From CAVUQH01 sp963774445 (GTDB lineage: Bacteria > Myxococcota_A > Polyangia > Haliangiales > Haliangiaceae), in NCBI GenBank assembly GCA_963774445.1, contig CAVZFC010000016.1:62001-126000 (forward strand): a stretch of 64,000 bases of DNA, written 5' to 3'. A program made the translations under genes and the position numbers. The notes beneath the pieces are model-generated. The model did no database searches and was not told the DNA's origin. It saw only the letters and a list, made by a program, of their open reading frames with translations. The stretch's first letter is position 1. Each line of letters opens with the position of its first letter. Of the stretch, positions 14,199-30,758 are shown piece by piece.

Positions 14199-15041
14199 CT
14201 ACAGGCCGTTGAGGGTGCGGACGGCCTCGAACAGGTCGCCGACGGAGTAGAAGTTGACGGTCACGAAGTTGGGCAGGGAGCCGGAGGTGGTCATGCAGTC
14301 GCGGGCGGTGTCGAGGAGGAACGGGTCGGCGTTGGTGACGTCGGCTTCCTCCGGGACCGGGCGGGTGCGGGTGAGGAAATGGTTGAGGATGAAGAGCGGG
14401 TTGGTCAGGTCGCCGCGACCCAGGTCGCAGGAGAAGTCGGTGGTCTCGCGGGCGGCGTACGGGTTGTCCCAGGCGTGGGCCCAGACGTCCATGTACCAGT
14501 CGTAGGCGCCGCCGCCATCGTCGTCGGTGAAGACGACCAGGCGCTCGTCGGCGTCGATCAGCTCGCGCAGGGTCGGCCACGGGGTGCCGGGCTGCTGGGC
14601 GTGGACGTAGCGGTCGGCGCCGCTGGCGGCAAACGCCGCGGCGGTGTCGTCGACGGTGACGTACGACTCGAAGATGATGGTCACGATCTCGCCGCGGTTC
14701 TCGTCGAGGAAGCGGCGGATGTCGGTGAGGCCGTTGACCAGGGGCTCACTGCCCAGCTGGCACAGGTTGTGACAGAGGTACGGCTCACCCTGCCACGGAT
14801 GGGTGTCGAGCATCAGCGCGCGCACGCCGTCGGCCAGCTGGCGGGGGATGCCGTACTGCTGGTTGGGGATCGACCAGCCGTCCTCCTGGTTGGACATGGC
14901 GTTGTGCGTGGTCGGGTAGACGACCTGGTCGTAGGTGCGGGCGCACAGGCGGGCGTCGCCGTTGCAGGTATCCGGCACCGGCACTGGCTCGCTGCTGCAG
15001 GCGGCCAGTGTGGCGGCGAGAAGCCAGGCGGCGCGCACCAT
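14199..15041 (-). CDS. PI-PLC X-domain-like lipoprotein
   Basis: A 280-residue exported protein with a lipoprotein signal (MVRAAWLLAATLAAC, Cys 15). The body resembles phosphatidylinositol-specific phospholipase C X domains. TTHNAMSN (first catalytic-type His), LMLDTHPW and LCHNLCQLGS (second His) are followed by IVTIIFESYV and TDDDGGGAYDW. Eukaryote-like PI-PLCX relatives without a Y domain are common in myxobacteria. The substrate is not predictable here. ATG 15041 has a TACCCT box 6 nt upstream and no Shine-Dalgarno sequence. Confidence 0.85.
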   Translation of the reverse strand: MVRAAWLLAATLAACSSEPVPVPDTCNGDARLCARTYDQVVYPTTHNAMSNQEDGWSIPNQQYGIPRQLADGVRALMLDTHPWQGEPYLCHNLCQLGSEPLVNGLTDIRRFLDENRGEIVTIIFESYVTVDDTAAAFAASGADRYVHAQQPGTPWPTLRELIDADERLVVFTDDDGGGAYDWYMDVWAHAWDNPYAARETTDFSCDLGRGDLTNPLFILNHFLTRTRPVPEEADVTNADPFLLDTARDCMTTSGSLPNFVTVNFYSVGDLFEAVRTLNGL

Positions 15042-15085
15042 CCAGTCAGGGTAGCACCGCGAGCGTGCGTGCTACAGTCCCGCCG
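15042..15085. promoter_or_regulatory. Divergent leaderless-type promoters with an inverted repeat
   Basis: This 44-nt gap separates two divergent starts. On the plus strand TACAGT (15073-15078) ends 7 nt before the galU ATG. On the minus strand TACCCT (15053-15048) ends 6 nt before the PI-PLC ATG. A perfect inverted repeat GTAGCAC (15051-15057) / GTGCTAC (15069-15075) overlaps both boxes and could be an operator. Confidence 0.5.
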
Positions 15086-15973
<888 letters not shown>

Positions 15974-16022
15974 TTCCGCGGGCGGGGTGGACCCCTCCCC
16001 ACTTTCGTGCCAGGGTCCGGCG

Positions 16023-17027
16023 ATGCCCATCTCGGTCATGCGCTCCGAGTCCGCCAGCGACCGGCTCCGCATTACCCGTCTGGCCGGCGCGGCCCGCGCG
16101 GATACGCTGGCGGCCGACGTCACCGCCGGCTTCGCGCTGTGCCCGCGCAGGCTGCCGCCCAAATATTTCTACGACGCCCGCGGCGCCCGGCTGTTCGACG
16201 CCATCTGCGACACGCCGGAGTATTACCCGACCCGCACCGAGCAGGCGCTGCTCGAGGCCTCCGCCGGCGACATCGCCGCGCTGGCCCGGCCGACCCACCT
16301 GGTGGAGCTGGGCAGCGGCGCCGCGCGCAAGACCCGCACCCTGATCGACGCCGCCGGCCGCGGCGTTCGCCAGCTCTGCTACGTGCCGGTCGACATCAGC
16401 GAGCAGATGCTGGTCGCCAGCTCGCGGCGCCTGTTGGCCGACTATCCGTCGCTGCGCGTGCACGCGGTCGTCGCCGACTACGACCACCACCTGCACCTCC
16501 TGCCGCGCGAGGGCCGGCGTCTGATCGCGTTCCTCGGCTCGACCATCGGCAACTTCTCCCAGCCGGCGGCGGTGCGCTTCCTGCGGGCGATCCGGCGGGG
16601 GATGGGGGCCGAAGATCGGCTGCTGGTCGGCTTCGATCTGGTCAAGCCGCCGGCGATCCTGCTCGCCGCCTACAACGACGCCGCCGGGCTGACGACCGAG
16701 TTCAACCGCAATGTCCTGCACGTAGTCAACCGCCGGCTCGACGGCGACTTCGATCCGGACGCGTTCGACCATGTCGCCGAGTGGCACCCCGAGCAGCAGC
16801 AGATGGAGATGTACCTCGAGTCGCGGGTCGACCAGACGGCGACCCTGAGCGCGCTGGGGCGCAGCTACTCGTTCGCCGCCGGCGAGCGCATCCACACCGA
16901 GATCAGCCGCAAGCACGACCGCGCGATGTGCGAGGAGATGATGACCGGGGCCGGCCTGTCGAGCATCTCCTGGTTGGAGTCGCCCGACGGCTACTTCGCG
17001 CTGATGCTGGCGGCGCCGGTCGCCTAG
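16023..17027 (+). CDS. egtD: L-histidine N-alpha-methyltransferase (EgtD-like)
   Basis: About 334 residues of the EgtD / DUF2260 SAM-dependent methyltransferase family, which trimethylates histidine to hercynine in ergothioneine synthesis. Visible signatures are PPKYFYDARGARLFDAICDTPEYYPTRTE, VELGSGAARKT (SAM loop), YVPVDISEQML, FLGSTIGNF and the C-terminal RIHTEISRKH. No egtB sulfoxide synthase is in this window, so pathway completeness cannot be judged. ATG 16023 is preferred; GTG 15987 and ATG 16038 are alternatives. Confidence 0.88.
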   Translation: MPISVMRSESASDRLRITRLAGAARADTLAADVTAGFALCPRRLPPKYFYDARGARLFDAICDTPEYYPTRTEQALLEASAGDIAALARPTHLVELGSGAARKTRTLIDAAGRGVRQLCYVPVDISEQMLVASSRRLLADYPSLRVHAVVADYDHHLHLLPREGRRLIAFLGSTIGNFSQPAAVRFLRAIRRGMGAEDRLLVGFDLVKPPAILLAAYNDAAGLTTEFNRNVLHVVNRRLDGDFDPDAFDHVAEWHPEQQQMEMYLESRVDQTATLSALGRSYSFAAGERIHTEISRKHDRAMCEEMMTGAGLSSISWLESPDGYFALMLAAPVA

Positions 17028-17045
17028 CGGGGCTGACGGAGGAGT

Positions 17046-19484
<2,439 letters not shown>

Positions 19485-19505
19485 TAGCGTGGTTTCGACG
19501 CGGGG

Positions 19506-21812
19506 ATGAGCACTGCTTCGCAGATTCTGGTGGTGTCCAACCCGTCGGACCGGGTCGCGATCTGCGATGTGCTCGCCGACGGCGGCTACACCGAGGTCGC
19601 CTGGGGCGCCGGCGGTGACGACACCTACGCCACCTACGAACAGGCCGCGCCGGGAGTGGTGGTGCTGTGCGCCAACCTCGACGCCGGCGACGCTCGCGCG
19701 CTGGCCGCGGCGATGCGCGCGGGCGCCCACGGCCGGTTCGTCCAGATCGTCCTGGTGGGCGAGGAGTCGGGGCCGATCCGCACGGCGCTGGACGCCGCCG
19801 ACTTCGAGGTCGACCGGTTCGTGGGCCGGCCGCTGGCGCCCAAGGCGCTGCTGTTCTCGGTCCGCACCGGGCTCGAGGCGGCGGAGCAGGCGGCGGCTGT
19901 CGCGGACGAGCCGGAGCCGGAGCCGGAGCCGCAGCCCGCGGCCGACAGCCCTGCTGCCGTCACCGAGGTCGAGCGCAAGAGCGCCGCCTCCCGGGTCGAG
20001 CGCGCGCTCGATCTGGCCATCCACGACTTCGTCACCGAGGCGATCGGCGCCATCGGACCGCTGGTGCGCGAGCCCGGGCCGGCGCCCGAGGCCGAGGTCG
20101 ACCACTCCTGGGACGAGCCGGCGCCGCCGCCACGCGAGCCGACGCTGATCCTCTCCGGTGGGGGGGCGGCGCCCGCCCCCGACCCGGCCCCCGAGCCGGA
20201 CGGTGGCGCGGACGACTTCGACTCACACGCCGGCGTTCCCAACTCGCTGCCGGTCGACCTGACCGAGCGCGAGGAGGATCAGCCGTGGGAGCGGGCGGCG
20301 TCGGTGACGCTGTCGCCGCTCCACGACGATCTCTCCTCCGACCAAATCATCCTGCCGCCGCACGACGACCTCGACGATCTGGACGATCTGGACGACCTGC
20401 ACGGCGAGCTGGCGGCGCCGACCACGGAGGCCGAGCCGCCGACGGAGGAGCGTCCCAGCGGCGGCGCCTTTGCTCGCGAGCTGCGAAAGAAGATGTCGGC
20501 CATGGCCGAGCGCCTGTTTCCCGGGCGCGGGACCGGCGACGGCCAGCTGGTCGACGTCGGCGTCGCCCACGGCCACCGCACCGAGATCGATCTCGCCAGC
20601 CTGGGCGACGAGACCACCGCCGGTGCGCCCGAGCAGGTGCCGTACGCAGACCTGGCTGCGGGCGAGACCTATGCCGATCCGCGCGAGCCGACCGGACCCG
20701 GCACCGCCGGCGGAGACGAGACCACCACCCACCGACGGCCCCTGGCCGCGGCTGTCGAAGAGCAGGGCGTCATCGACACCCGCGAGGGCGACGTCACCCT
20801 GCTCTTGGGCCGTCTGCTCCAGTCGGGCGTGACCGGGCGCGTGGTCTTGCGCGCGCCGCCGGCCGAGAAGGTGCTCTACCTCGACGACGGCCGTCCCGTC
20901 TTTGCCACCTCCAATCTGCCCCACGATCGGATGGGCGACCTGCTCTTTCGCGAGGGCAAGATCACCCGCGAGCAGTATGCGCGCAGCCGCGAGATCCTGG
21001 TCGAGTCGGGCCGGCGCATGGGCGAGATCCTGGTCGAGATGGGCTACCTCAAGCGGCGCGAGCTGTTGCCCGCCGTCAAGCGGCACATCGAAGACATCGT
21101 CTACACGCTGTTCGCCTTCACCGAGGGCGACTACAGCGTGCAGCCGGGGGAGAGCGCGACCGACGAACGCATTCGCCTGTCCAAACACCCGGCCGCGCTG
21201 CTCATGGAAGGGGTCCGGCGGAAGTACGACCTGGCGCGGCTCGATCACCGTTTCGGATCGGCGGCCGCCGTCTGCCGCGCGCGCGACGGCGACCGGCTCA
21301 AGCCGATCCTGGCGGTCGCCGATCTGTCGCGCCGCGAGCGCGAGGTGATCGCCCTGCTCGACGGCGACAACAGCCTCGAGGAGGTGAGTGAGGCGACCGG
21401 CGTGGCGCTGCTCACCGTCTACCAGCTCTCCTTCGGCCTGGTCGCGCTGGGCGCCGCCGAGATTGTCCGCCGCGGCGACGCCGGCGACGAGGCGGAGTTG
21501 TCGCGGACGCCGTCGCTGGTGGGCGAGACCGACCTGGCGATCGATCGCCAGCGGGTGCTGGCCAAGCACGCGCTGGTCGCCGAGTCCGACTACTTCACCC
21601 TGCTCGGCGTCCGCCGCGACGCCTCGACTTTCGAGATCCAGCGCGCCTACGAGTCGGCGCGGCGCGACTACGCCGAAGACAGCTTCCCCGCCGAGGTGCG
21701 GCAGGAGCTGGAGCCGCAGATCGGCGAGATCAACGAGCTGCTCGAGGAGGCATTCGGCGTGCTGCAGGACGAGCGGCTGCGGTGCGCCTATCTGGCCAAC
21801 TTGCGCGACTGA
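19506..21812 (+). CDS. Receiver-like / DUF4388 (PATAN) / J-domain-like fusion protein
   Basis: A 768-residue multidomain regulator. Residues 1-125 resemble a response-regulator receiver (ILVVSNPSDR...VVLCANLDAGD) without a clear acidic pocket. A long Pro/Glu/Asp-rich linker runs to about 420. DUF4388 spans about 430-600 (GRLLQSGVTGRVVLR, FREGKITREQY, VRRKYDL). The last 75 residues resemble a DnaJ J domain (DYFTLLGVRRDASTFEIQRAYESARRDY) but lack the HPD motif. Such fusions are typical of myxobacterial signalling. It sits between priA and fmt. Confidence 0.82.
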   Translation: MSTASQILVVSNPSDRVAICDVLADGGYTEVAWGAGGDDTYATYEQAAPGVVVLCANLDAGDARALAAAMRAGAHGRFVQIVLVGEESGPIRTALDAADFEVDRFVGRPLAPKALLFSVRTGLEAAEQAAAVADEPEPEPEPQPAADSPAAVTEVERKSAASRVERALDLAIHDFVTEAIGAIGPLVREPGPAPEAEVDHSWDEPAPPPREPTLILSGGGAAPAPDPAPEPDGGADDFDSHAGVPNSLPVDLTEREEDQPWERAASVTLSPLHDDLSSDQIILPPHDDLDDLDDLDDLHGELAAPTTEAEPPTEERPSGGAFARELRKKMSAMAERLFPGRGTGDGQLVDVGVAHGHRTEIDLASLGDETTAGAPEQVPYADLAAGETYADPREPTGPGTAGGDETTTHRRPLAAAVEEQGVIDTREGDVTLLLGRLLQSGVTGRVVLRAPPAEKVLYLDDGRPVFATSNLPHDRMGDLLFREGKITREQYARSREILVESGRRMGEILVEMGYLKRRELLPAVKRHIEDIVYTLFAFTEGDYSVQPGESATDERIRLSKHPAALLMEGVRRKYDLARLDHRFGSAAAVCRARDGDRLKPILAVADLSRREREVIALLDGDNSLEEVSEATGVALLTVYQLSFGLVALGAAEIVRRGDAGDEAELSRTPSLVGETDLAIDRQRVLAKHALVAESDYFTLLGVRRDASTFEIQRAYESARRDYAEDSFPAEVRQELEPQIGEINELLEEAFGVLQDERLRCAYLANLRD

Positions 21813-21820
21813 GGTACCCT

Positions 21821-22744
21821 GTGCGTGTCGTCTTCATGGGTTCGCCCGATTTTGCAGTGCCGGCTCTGCAGGCGCTGCTCGACCGCCACGAGGTCGCCCT
21901 GGTCTTGACCCAGCCGGACAAGCCGGCCGGTCGCGGCAAGAAGCTGGTGCCGCCGGCGGTCAAGGTCGCCGCCGAGGCCGCCGGGTTGCCGGTGGCGCAG
22001 CCGCGCAGCGCGCGCACGCCCGAGGTCGCGGCGCTGCTGCGCGAGACCAACGCCGAGCTCGCGGTGGTGGTCGCCTACGGCAAGATTCTGCCCCGCGAGG
22101 TACTGGAGGCGTTTCCCCGCGGCTGCATCAACATCCACGCGTCGCTGTTGCCGCGCTACCGCGGCGCCGCGCCGATCCAGTGGGCGGTGATCAACGGCGA
22201 GCGCGAGACCGGCGTCTGCATCATGCAGCTCGACGAGGGGATGGACACCGGGCCGGTGCTGCTCGAGCGGCGCACGCCGATCGGCGAGGACGAGACCGCG
22301 GGCGAGTTGTTCGAGCGGCTGGCGCCGATGGGCGCCGAGGCGCTGCTCGAGGCGCTCGACGGCCTGGCCGCCGGCACGCTCGAGCCGCGGCCACAAGATC
22401 ACGACGCCGCGACGCACGCGCCGATGCTGAAGAAGGAAGATGGCCGGGTCGACTGGAGCTGGCCGGCGCGGCGGGTTGCCGATCGGGTCCGCGGTGTCAA
22501 CCCGTGGCCGGGGGCGCAGACCACCCTCGCCGGCGTGCCGCTCAAGCTGTTTCGCGCCCGCGTCACCGGCGGCAGCGGCGCGCCGGGCCAGGTGCTGGCG
22601 GTCGACGATCGCGGGCTGGTGGTCGCGTGCGGCGACGGGGCGTGCGCCATCGCCGAGGTGCAGGCGCCGGGCAAGCGGCGCATGCCGGCGCCGGCGTTTG
22701 CCGCTGGACGGGCCGTGGGCCCGGGAACGGTACTGGGCTCATGA
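21821..22744 (+). CDS. fmt: Methionyl-tRNA formyltransferase
   Basis: A 307-residue Fmt that formylates initiator Met-tRNA with 10-formyl-THF. The catalytic region is intact: CINIHASLLPRYRGAAPIQWA (Asn and His) and LDEGMDTGPVL (Asp). GTG 21821 gives the family start (V/M)RVVFMGSPDFAVPALQAL. The TGA overlaps the rsmB ATG (22741-22744, ATGA), a common fmt-rsmB arrangement. Confidence 0.95.
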   Translation: MRVVFMGSPDFAVPALQALLDRHEVALVLTQPDKPAGRGKKLVPPAVKVAAEAAGLPVAQPRSARTPEVAALLRETNAELAVVVAYGKILPREVLEAFPRGCINIHASLLPRYRGAAPIQWAVINGERETGVCIMQLDEGMDTGPVLLERRTPIGEDETAGELFERLAPMGAEALLEALDGLAAGTLEPRPQDHDAATHAPMLKKEDGRVDWSWPARRVADRVRGVNPWPGAQTTLAGVPLKLFRARVTGGSGAPGQVLAVDDRGLVVACGDGACAIAEVQAPGKRRMPAPAFAAGRAVGPGTVLGS

Positions 22745-24078
22745 GCCGCAAGGGGCGCTGGTCGGCCCGCGAGATCGCCCGTCGCGCGCTGCGCCGGGTC
22801 GAGTCACAGGGCGCGTTCGGCAGCGCGGCCATCGACGCCGAGCTGGCCGGAGCGCCCGACGTCGATTCGCGCGAGCGCGGGCTGGCGACCGAGCTGGTCT
22901 ACGGCACGCTGCGCCACCGCGATCGGCTCGACCGCGCGCTGGGCGCCCACGCGCCGCGCGGCATCGCCAAGCTGGCGCCGCAGATGCGCACCATCTTGCG
23001 GGTCGCCGCCTACCAGCTGCTGATGCTCGACCGGGTGCCCGACCACGCCGCGGTCAACGACGCCGTCCGCGCCGCGCGCAAGCTGGGCGGCAACCGGATG
23101 GCCGGCTTCGCCAACGCGGTCTTGCGCGCGGTGGCCACCGGCGGCGAGCCGCCGCTGCCGCTGGCCAGCGAAGATCCGCTCGCCCACGTCTGCGCCGCCT
23201 ACTCGCTGCCGCGGTGGATTGCCGAGCGGATCCGCGACGGCGTGGGGGAGGGGGCGCTGGTCGCGGCGGCCGCAGCGCTCAGCGCGCCGGCGCCGCTGTC
23301 GATCCGGGTCAACCCGCTGCGCGCGACGCTCGCGTCGGTCAACGAGCGGCTGGTCGCCGACCACGCCGGCGTCGAGGTCGATCCAGCGCCCGGCTGTCCC
23401 GGCGGCCTGCTGGTGCGCGGCCTGGGCGCCCCCGAGCGCAGCCCGTCGTTTGCCGACGGCTGGTGGACGGTGCAGGATGCGGGCGCCCAGCGGGTGTCGC
23501 TGCTGGCGGCGCCGGCCGCGGGTATGCGCATCCTCGACGCCTGTGCCGGTCTGGGTGGCAAGAGCACGCACCTGGCCGAGCTGTCGGGCGACGGCGCCGA
23601 CATCCTGGCGGTGGACGTCTCCGAGCGGAAGCTCCGCCAGGGCGCCGAGTCGGCCGCTCGCCTGGGCCTGAAGTCGATCCGCTCGCTGGCGGTGGATCTC
23701 CTCGACCCGGCGGCGGGCGAGGCGGTCGGCGGCGACTTCGATCTGGTGGTGGTCGATGCGCCGTGCAGCGGCCTGGGCGTCCTGCGCCGCCATCCCGAGG
23801 CCAAGTGGCGGGTGCAGCCGGAGATGATCGCGGCCATGGCCGAGCTTCAGAGGCGGATGCTCGACGCGCTGGTGTCGCGCGTGCGCCCGGGCGGGGCGTT
23901 GGTCTACGCCGTTTGCACCTTCACCGAGGAGGAGGGGCCGGCCCAGATCGAGCGGATCACCCGCCGCCACGGCTCGCTTCGCCTGGACGGGCCCGCGGCT
24001 CGCTCGGAGCTCCGCACCTGGCCCCACACCGACGATGCCGACGCGTTCTACGCCGCCAGGCTGGTGCGCGCCCCGTGA
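22741..24078 (+). CDS. rsmB: 16S rRNA (cytosine-C5)-methyltransferase RsmB
   Basis: A 445-residue RsmB (Sun/Fmu). The N-terminal NusB-like RNA-binding domain spans about 8-140 (AREIARRALRRVESQGAF, VAAYQLLMLDRVPDHAAVNDAV). The methyltransferase domain has DACAGLGGKSTHLAEL (SAM loop), VDAPCSGLGVLRRHPEAKW (motif IV Cys) and VYAVCTFTEEE (motif VI Cys). It methylates C967-equivalent of 16S rRNA. ATG 22741 is used because the homology begins here, although the frame is open much further upstream. Confidence 0.94.
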   Translation: MSRKGRWSAREIARRALRRVESQGAFGSAAIDAELAGAPDVDSRERGLATELVYGTLRHRDRLDRALGAHAPRGIAKLAPQMRTILRVAAYQLLMLDRVPDHAAVNDAVRAARKLGGNRMAGFANAVLRAVATGGEPPLPLASEDPLAHVCAAYSLPRWIAERIRDGVGEGALVAAAAALSAPAPLSIRVNPLRATLASVNERLVADHAGVEVDPAPGCPGGLLVRGLGAPERSPSFADGWWTVQDAGAQRVSLLAAPAAGMRILDACAGLGGKSTHLAELSGDGADILAVDVSERKLRQGAESAARLGLKSIRSLAVDLLDPAAGEAVGGDFDLVVVDAPCSGLGVLRRHPEAKWRVQPEMIAAMAELQRRMLDALVSRVRPGGALVYAVCTFTEEEGPAQIERITRRHGSLRLDGPAARSELRTWPHTDDADAFYAARLVRAP

Positions 24079-24090
24079 TATACGTCGGGC

Positions 24091-24761
24091 GTGGCAGCTG
24101 AGATCAAGATCGCGCCCTCCATCCTGTCGGCCGACTTCGGCCGCCTGGCCGACGAGGTGCGCGCGGTGAGCGCGGCCGGCGCCGACTACATCCACGTCGA
24201 CGTCATGGACGGGCACTTCGTCCCCAACCTGACGATCGGCCCGATGATGGTCGAGGTCGTGCGCCAGGCGACCGACCGGGTGGTCAACGTCCACCTGATG
24301 ATCACCAACGCCGACGACTATCTCGAGCGCTACGTCGCCGCCGGCGCGGACATCCTGGCGGTGCACGCCGAGGCCTGCACCCACCTGCACCGGACGCTGC
24401 AGCGGGTCAAGGGACTGGGCGCGCGCACGTGTGTGGCGCTCAACCCGGCGACGCCGGCCGGCGTGCTCGACTACGTGCTCGAGCTGTGCGACATGGTGCT
24501 GGTGATGAGCGTCAACCCCGGCTTCGGCGGGCAGTCGTTCATCGACGCCGTGTTGCCCAAGATCGAGGAGCTGCGGTCTACGGCCACACGCCGCGGCCTG
24601 GACCTCGACATCGAGGTCAACGGCGGCATCAAGACCGGTAACATCGACCGCGTCGTGGCCGCGGGCGCAAACGTCATCGTCTCCGGCAGCGGCATCTTCA
24701 AGACGCCGGACTACGCCGAAACGATCGCCGCCATGCGCGCGCGCGCCCTGTCGATGCCGGC

Positions 24762-24765
<4 letters not shown>
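24091..24765 (+). CDS. rpe: Ribulose-phosphate 3-epimerase
   Basis: A 224-residue TIM-barrel enzyme interconverting D-ribulose-5-P and D-xylulose-5-P. Signatures are IAPSILSADFGRL, HVDVMDGHFVPNLTIGP, VHLMITNADDY, VMSVNPGFGGQSF and the C-terminal EVNGGIKTGNI. Catalytic Asp and His residues are present. GTG 24091 lies 6 nt after a TATACG box. Its TAG shares a CTAG with the stop of the convergent regulator gene (24762-24765). Confidence 0.94.
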
Positions 24766-25358
<593 letters not shown>

Positions 25359-25381
25359 CGACGGACTTCCTTCACCCAACC

Positions 25382-25459
<78 letters not shown>

Positions 25460-25515
25460 GATATTTGAGGTTCTACCACTTATCCCCACACGGCGGATCT
25501 GTCAACAGCGAAATA

Positions 25516-26094
25516 TTACCATCTCACCGCAGGGAGGCTGAGTTTCAGGCCGATCTCGACGAAGCGGCCGCCATTGCGCACCGCCCCGACGCGCAAATAG
25601 GGGAGCACACCCGCGTAGAGCCACACCGAGCCCTGGATCCCGGCTCGAGGCGGGATCTGCTCATCGACCTCCACAGTCGGCCCGGCAGCGACCCCGACCA
25701 CCACGCCAACCAGGCGGCGGGTGCCGACCATCCCCTCCAGCCATAGCCGGCCGGCGTTGCGCGTACCAAACCGCGCGCCCCCCAGGTTGAGGGCCCAGGC
25801 CGCCACGGGCCGGCGCTCGGCGACCCGCACCAGGGTCAGCTCGCCGCCGAAGGCGCCATCCCAGCCGTCCGTGCCGCGGACGACCGCAGCGATCGGTCCC
25901 ACCGCGAGGTAGATCCCGTCCAGGTCCGCCGTGGAACGCATGGATTGGGCGCTGGCCCCCGTGGGGCCCACGAGAAGCACTCCAAAGAGCGCCAGAAGCC
26001 CGATAACCCAGCGGGAACCCTGGGACCGGAGTCCCCAAACCGGACCTCGACCGGCGGGCCGGGAAATGGCTAAGGCATCGGAATCGCGTGGCAT
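25516..26094 (-). CDS. Exported beta-strand-rich protein of unknown function
   Basis: About 192 residues. A cytoplasmic N-terminal stretch leads into a signal peptide (WVIGLLALFGVLLVGPTGASAQS). Alternating hydrophobic strands and a terminal aromatic residue suggest a small outer-membrane barrel or periplasmic protein. I recognise no family. ATG 26094 is favoured by a TATACC box exactly 7 nt upstream. The gene is divergent from the redox locus. Confidence 0.6.
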   Translation of the reverse strand: MPRDSDALAISRPAGRGPVWGLRSQGSRWVIGLLALFGVLLVGPTGASAQSMRSTADLDGIYLAVGPIAAVVRGTDGWDGAFGGELTLVRVAERRPVAAWALNLGGARFGTRNAGRLWLEGMVGTRRLVGVVVGVAAGPTVEVDEQIPPRAGIQGSVWLYAGVLPYLRVGAVRNGGRFVEIGLKLSLPAVRW

Positions 26095-26110
26095 GCGCTG
26101 AGGTATACTC
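26095..26110. promoter_or_regulatory. Overlapping divergent -10-like boxes
   Basis: The palindromic stretch GGTATACT/AGTATACC serves both strands. TATACC (26107-26102, minus) ends 7 nt before ATG 26094. TATACT (26104-26109, plus) could drive the iron-sulfur/cytochrome gene, whose start lies 34 or 103 nt downstream. No convincing -35 element is visible. Confidence 0.4.
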
Positions 26111-26211
26111 GTGGGCACGCCAATTGCGTCGAAGACCGGCTGGTGAAGTCTGTCTCGCTGGCGAGCACGCACGGAGAAGAGCTCGACCTTGTCGTCAGAG
26201 AGGGCCGCGAA

Positions 26212-27241
26212 ATGAGTGAGCTGGTGGTCGGCTCAGCCCCGGGTCGCGACCCGGGGATGCTACCACCGGGCGTCGGCTCCGGCTACGCGGAGCTCCGCCG
26301 GTTGAGCATCTTCGACGGCATCCCCAACGAGATCCTGCGGGCGGCGATCGACGCTGGCGGGATCGAGCGGCGGCAGCTGCGGCGCGACGTCTTCGTCGCC
26401 GACCCGGTCCACGCCTCGTCCGGGCAGTCGCGCATCTTGTTCGTCTACCGCGGACAGGTCGCCGCCGGCGTCTTCGATCCGGCCGACCTCAGCGACCGCC
26501 TGGCCGAGCAGCACCGCTACGACGCGATGAGCCCCGACGAGCGCGAGCAGCTGTCGGCGCTGCCGCCGCCACCGCTGGCGCGCCTGGCCAAGAAGAACGT
26601 CGCGCTGTTCGTCGAGGGCGACCTGTTCAACAGCGCGGCCGTCTCGGTCGGCCTGGGCCAACCGGTGGCGTTCTTCACCACCGCCCCGGTGGTGCTGTGC
26701 GCGCTGACCAACGCGACCATCGCCGATCTGGCCGCGCGCTTCCCCTTCTTCGAGCAGCGGATCCAGCGCGCGATCGGCGTCGGACGCGAGCGCCTGGCCA
26801 ACGTTGCCGGCGTCAAGCAGGAGATCCTCGACTTCTTCGTACGCCAGGGCATCTCGGTGTCGGGCGAGATCGTTCGGGTCCGCCAGCTCGACCGCTGCAT
26901 CGACTGCAAGCAGTGCGAGATGGCGTGCGAGGAGCGCTACGGCGCCAAGCGGCTGACCCTGGGCGGGTACCAGCTGGGGATGCTCGATTTCATCTACACC
27001 TGCCGCACCTGCACGGATCAGCGATGTGTCGATCCGTGCGACTACGACTCGATCCGCTACGATCCCGAGATCGGCGAGGTGGTGATCAACGAGGCCAGCT
27101 GCACCGGCTGCACCCTGTGCGCTCAGGCGTGTCCGTACGACGCCATCGAGATGGTCAACGTCGAGGACCCGTCCAACCCGACCTTCCGCGAGGCGTTCAA
27201 GATCCGCCTCGAGGTCGACGGCTCGCTCAAGTCCGGAACCG
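26212..27241 (+). CDS. CNB-like and four-cluster [4Fe-4S] protein, N-terminal part before a frameshift
   Basis: The 5' part of a gene split by one extra G in the GGG at 27241-27243. Residues about 25-215 resemble a cyclic-nucleotide-binding domain (LRRLSIFDGIPNEIL, IFVYRGQVAAGVFD). Residues 229-307 carry ferredoxin motifs C229/232/235/239, C264/267/272/276 and C297/300/303/307, as in DmsB/NrfC/HybA electron-transfer subunits. As written, the frame reads on in nonsense to 28746. ATG 26212 has GAGAGG upstream; GTG 26143 is the alternative start. Inferred role: passing electrons from the membrane b-haem domain to the cytochrome, or sensing linked to it. Confidence 0.8.
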
Positions 27242-28396
<1,155 letters not shown>

Positions 28397-28409
28397 GATC
28401 GCCCAGGCG

Positions 28410-30748
<2,339 letters not shown>

Positions 30749-30758
<10 letters not shown>

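Noticed and set aside
13663..14250. A complete 195-residue plus-strand lipoprotein
   Set aside because: After about residue 51 the sequence is the mirror of a minus-strand lipoprotein gene with a strong ribosome-binding site and has no coding character of its own.
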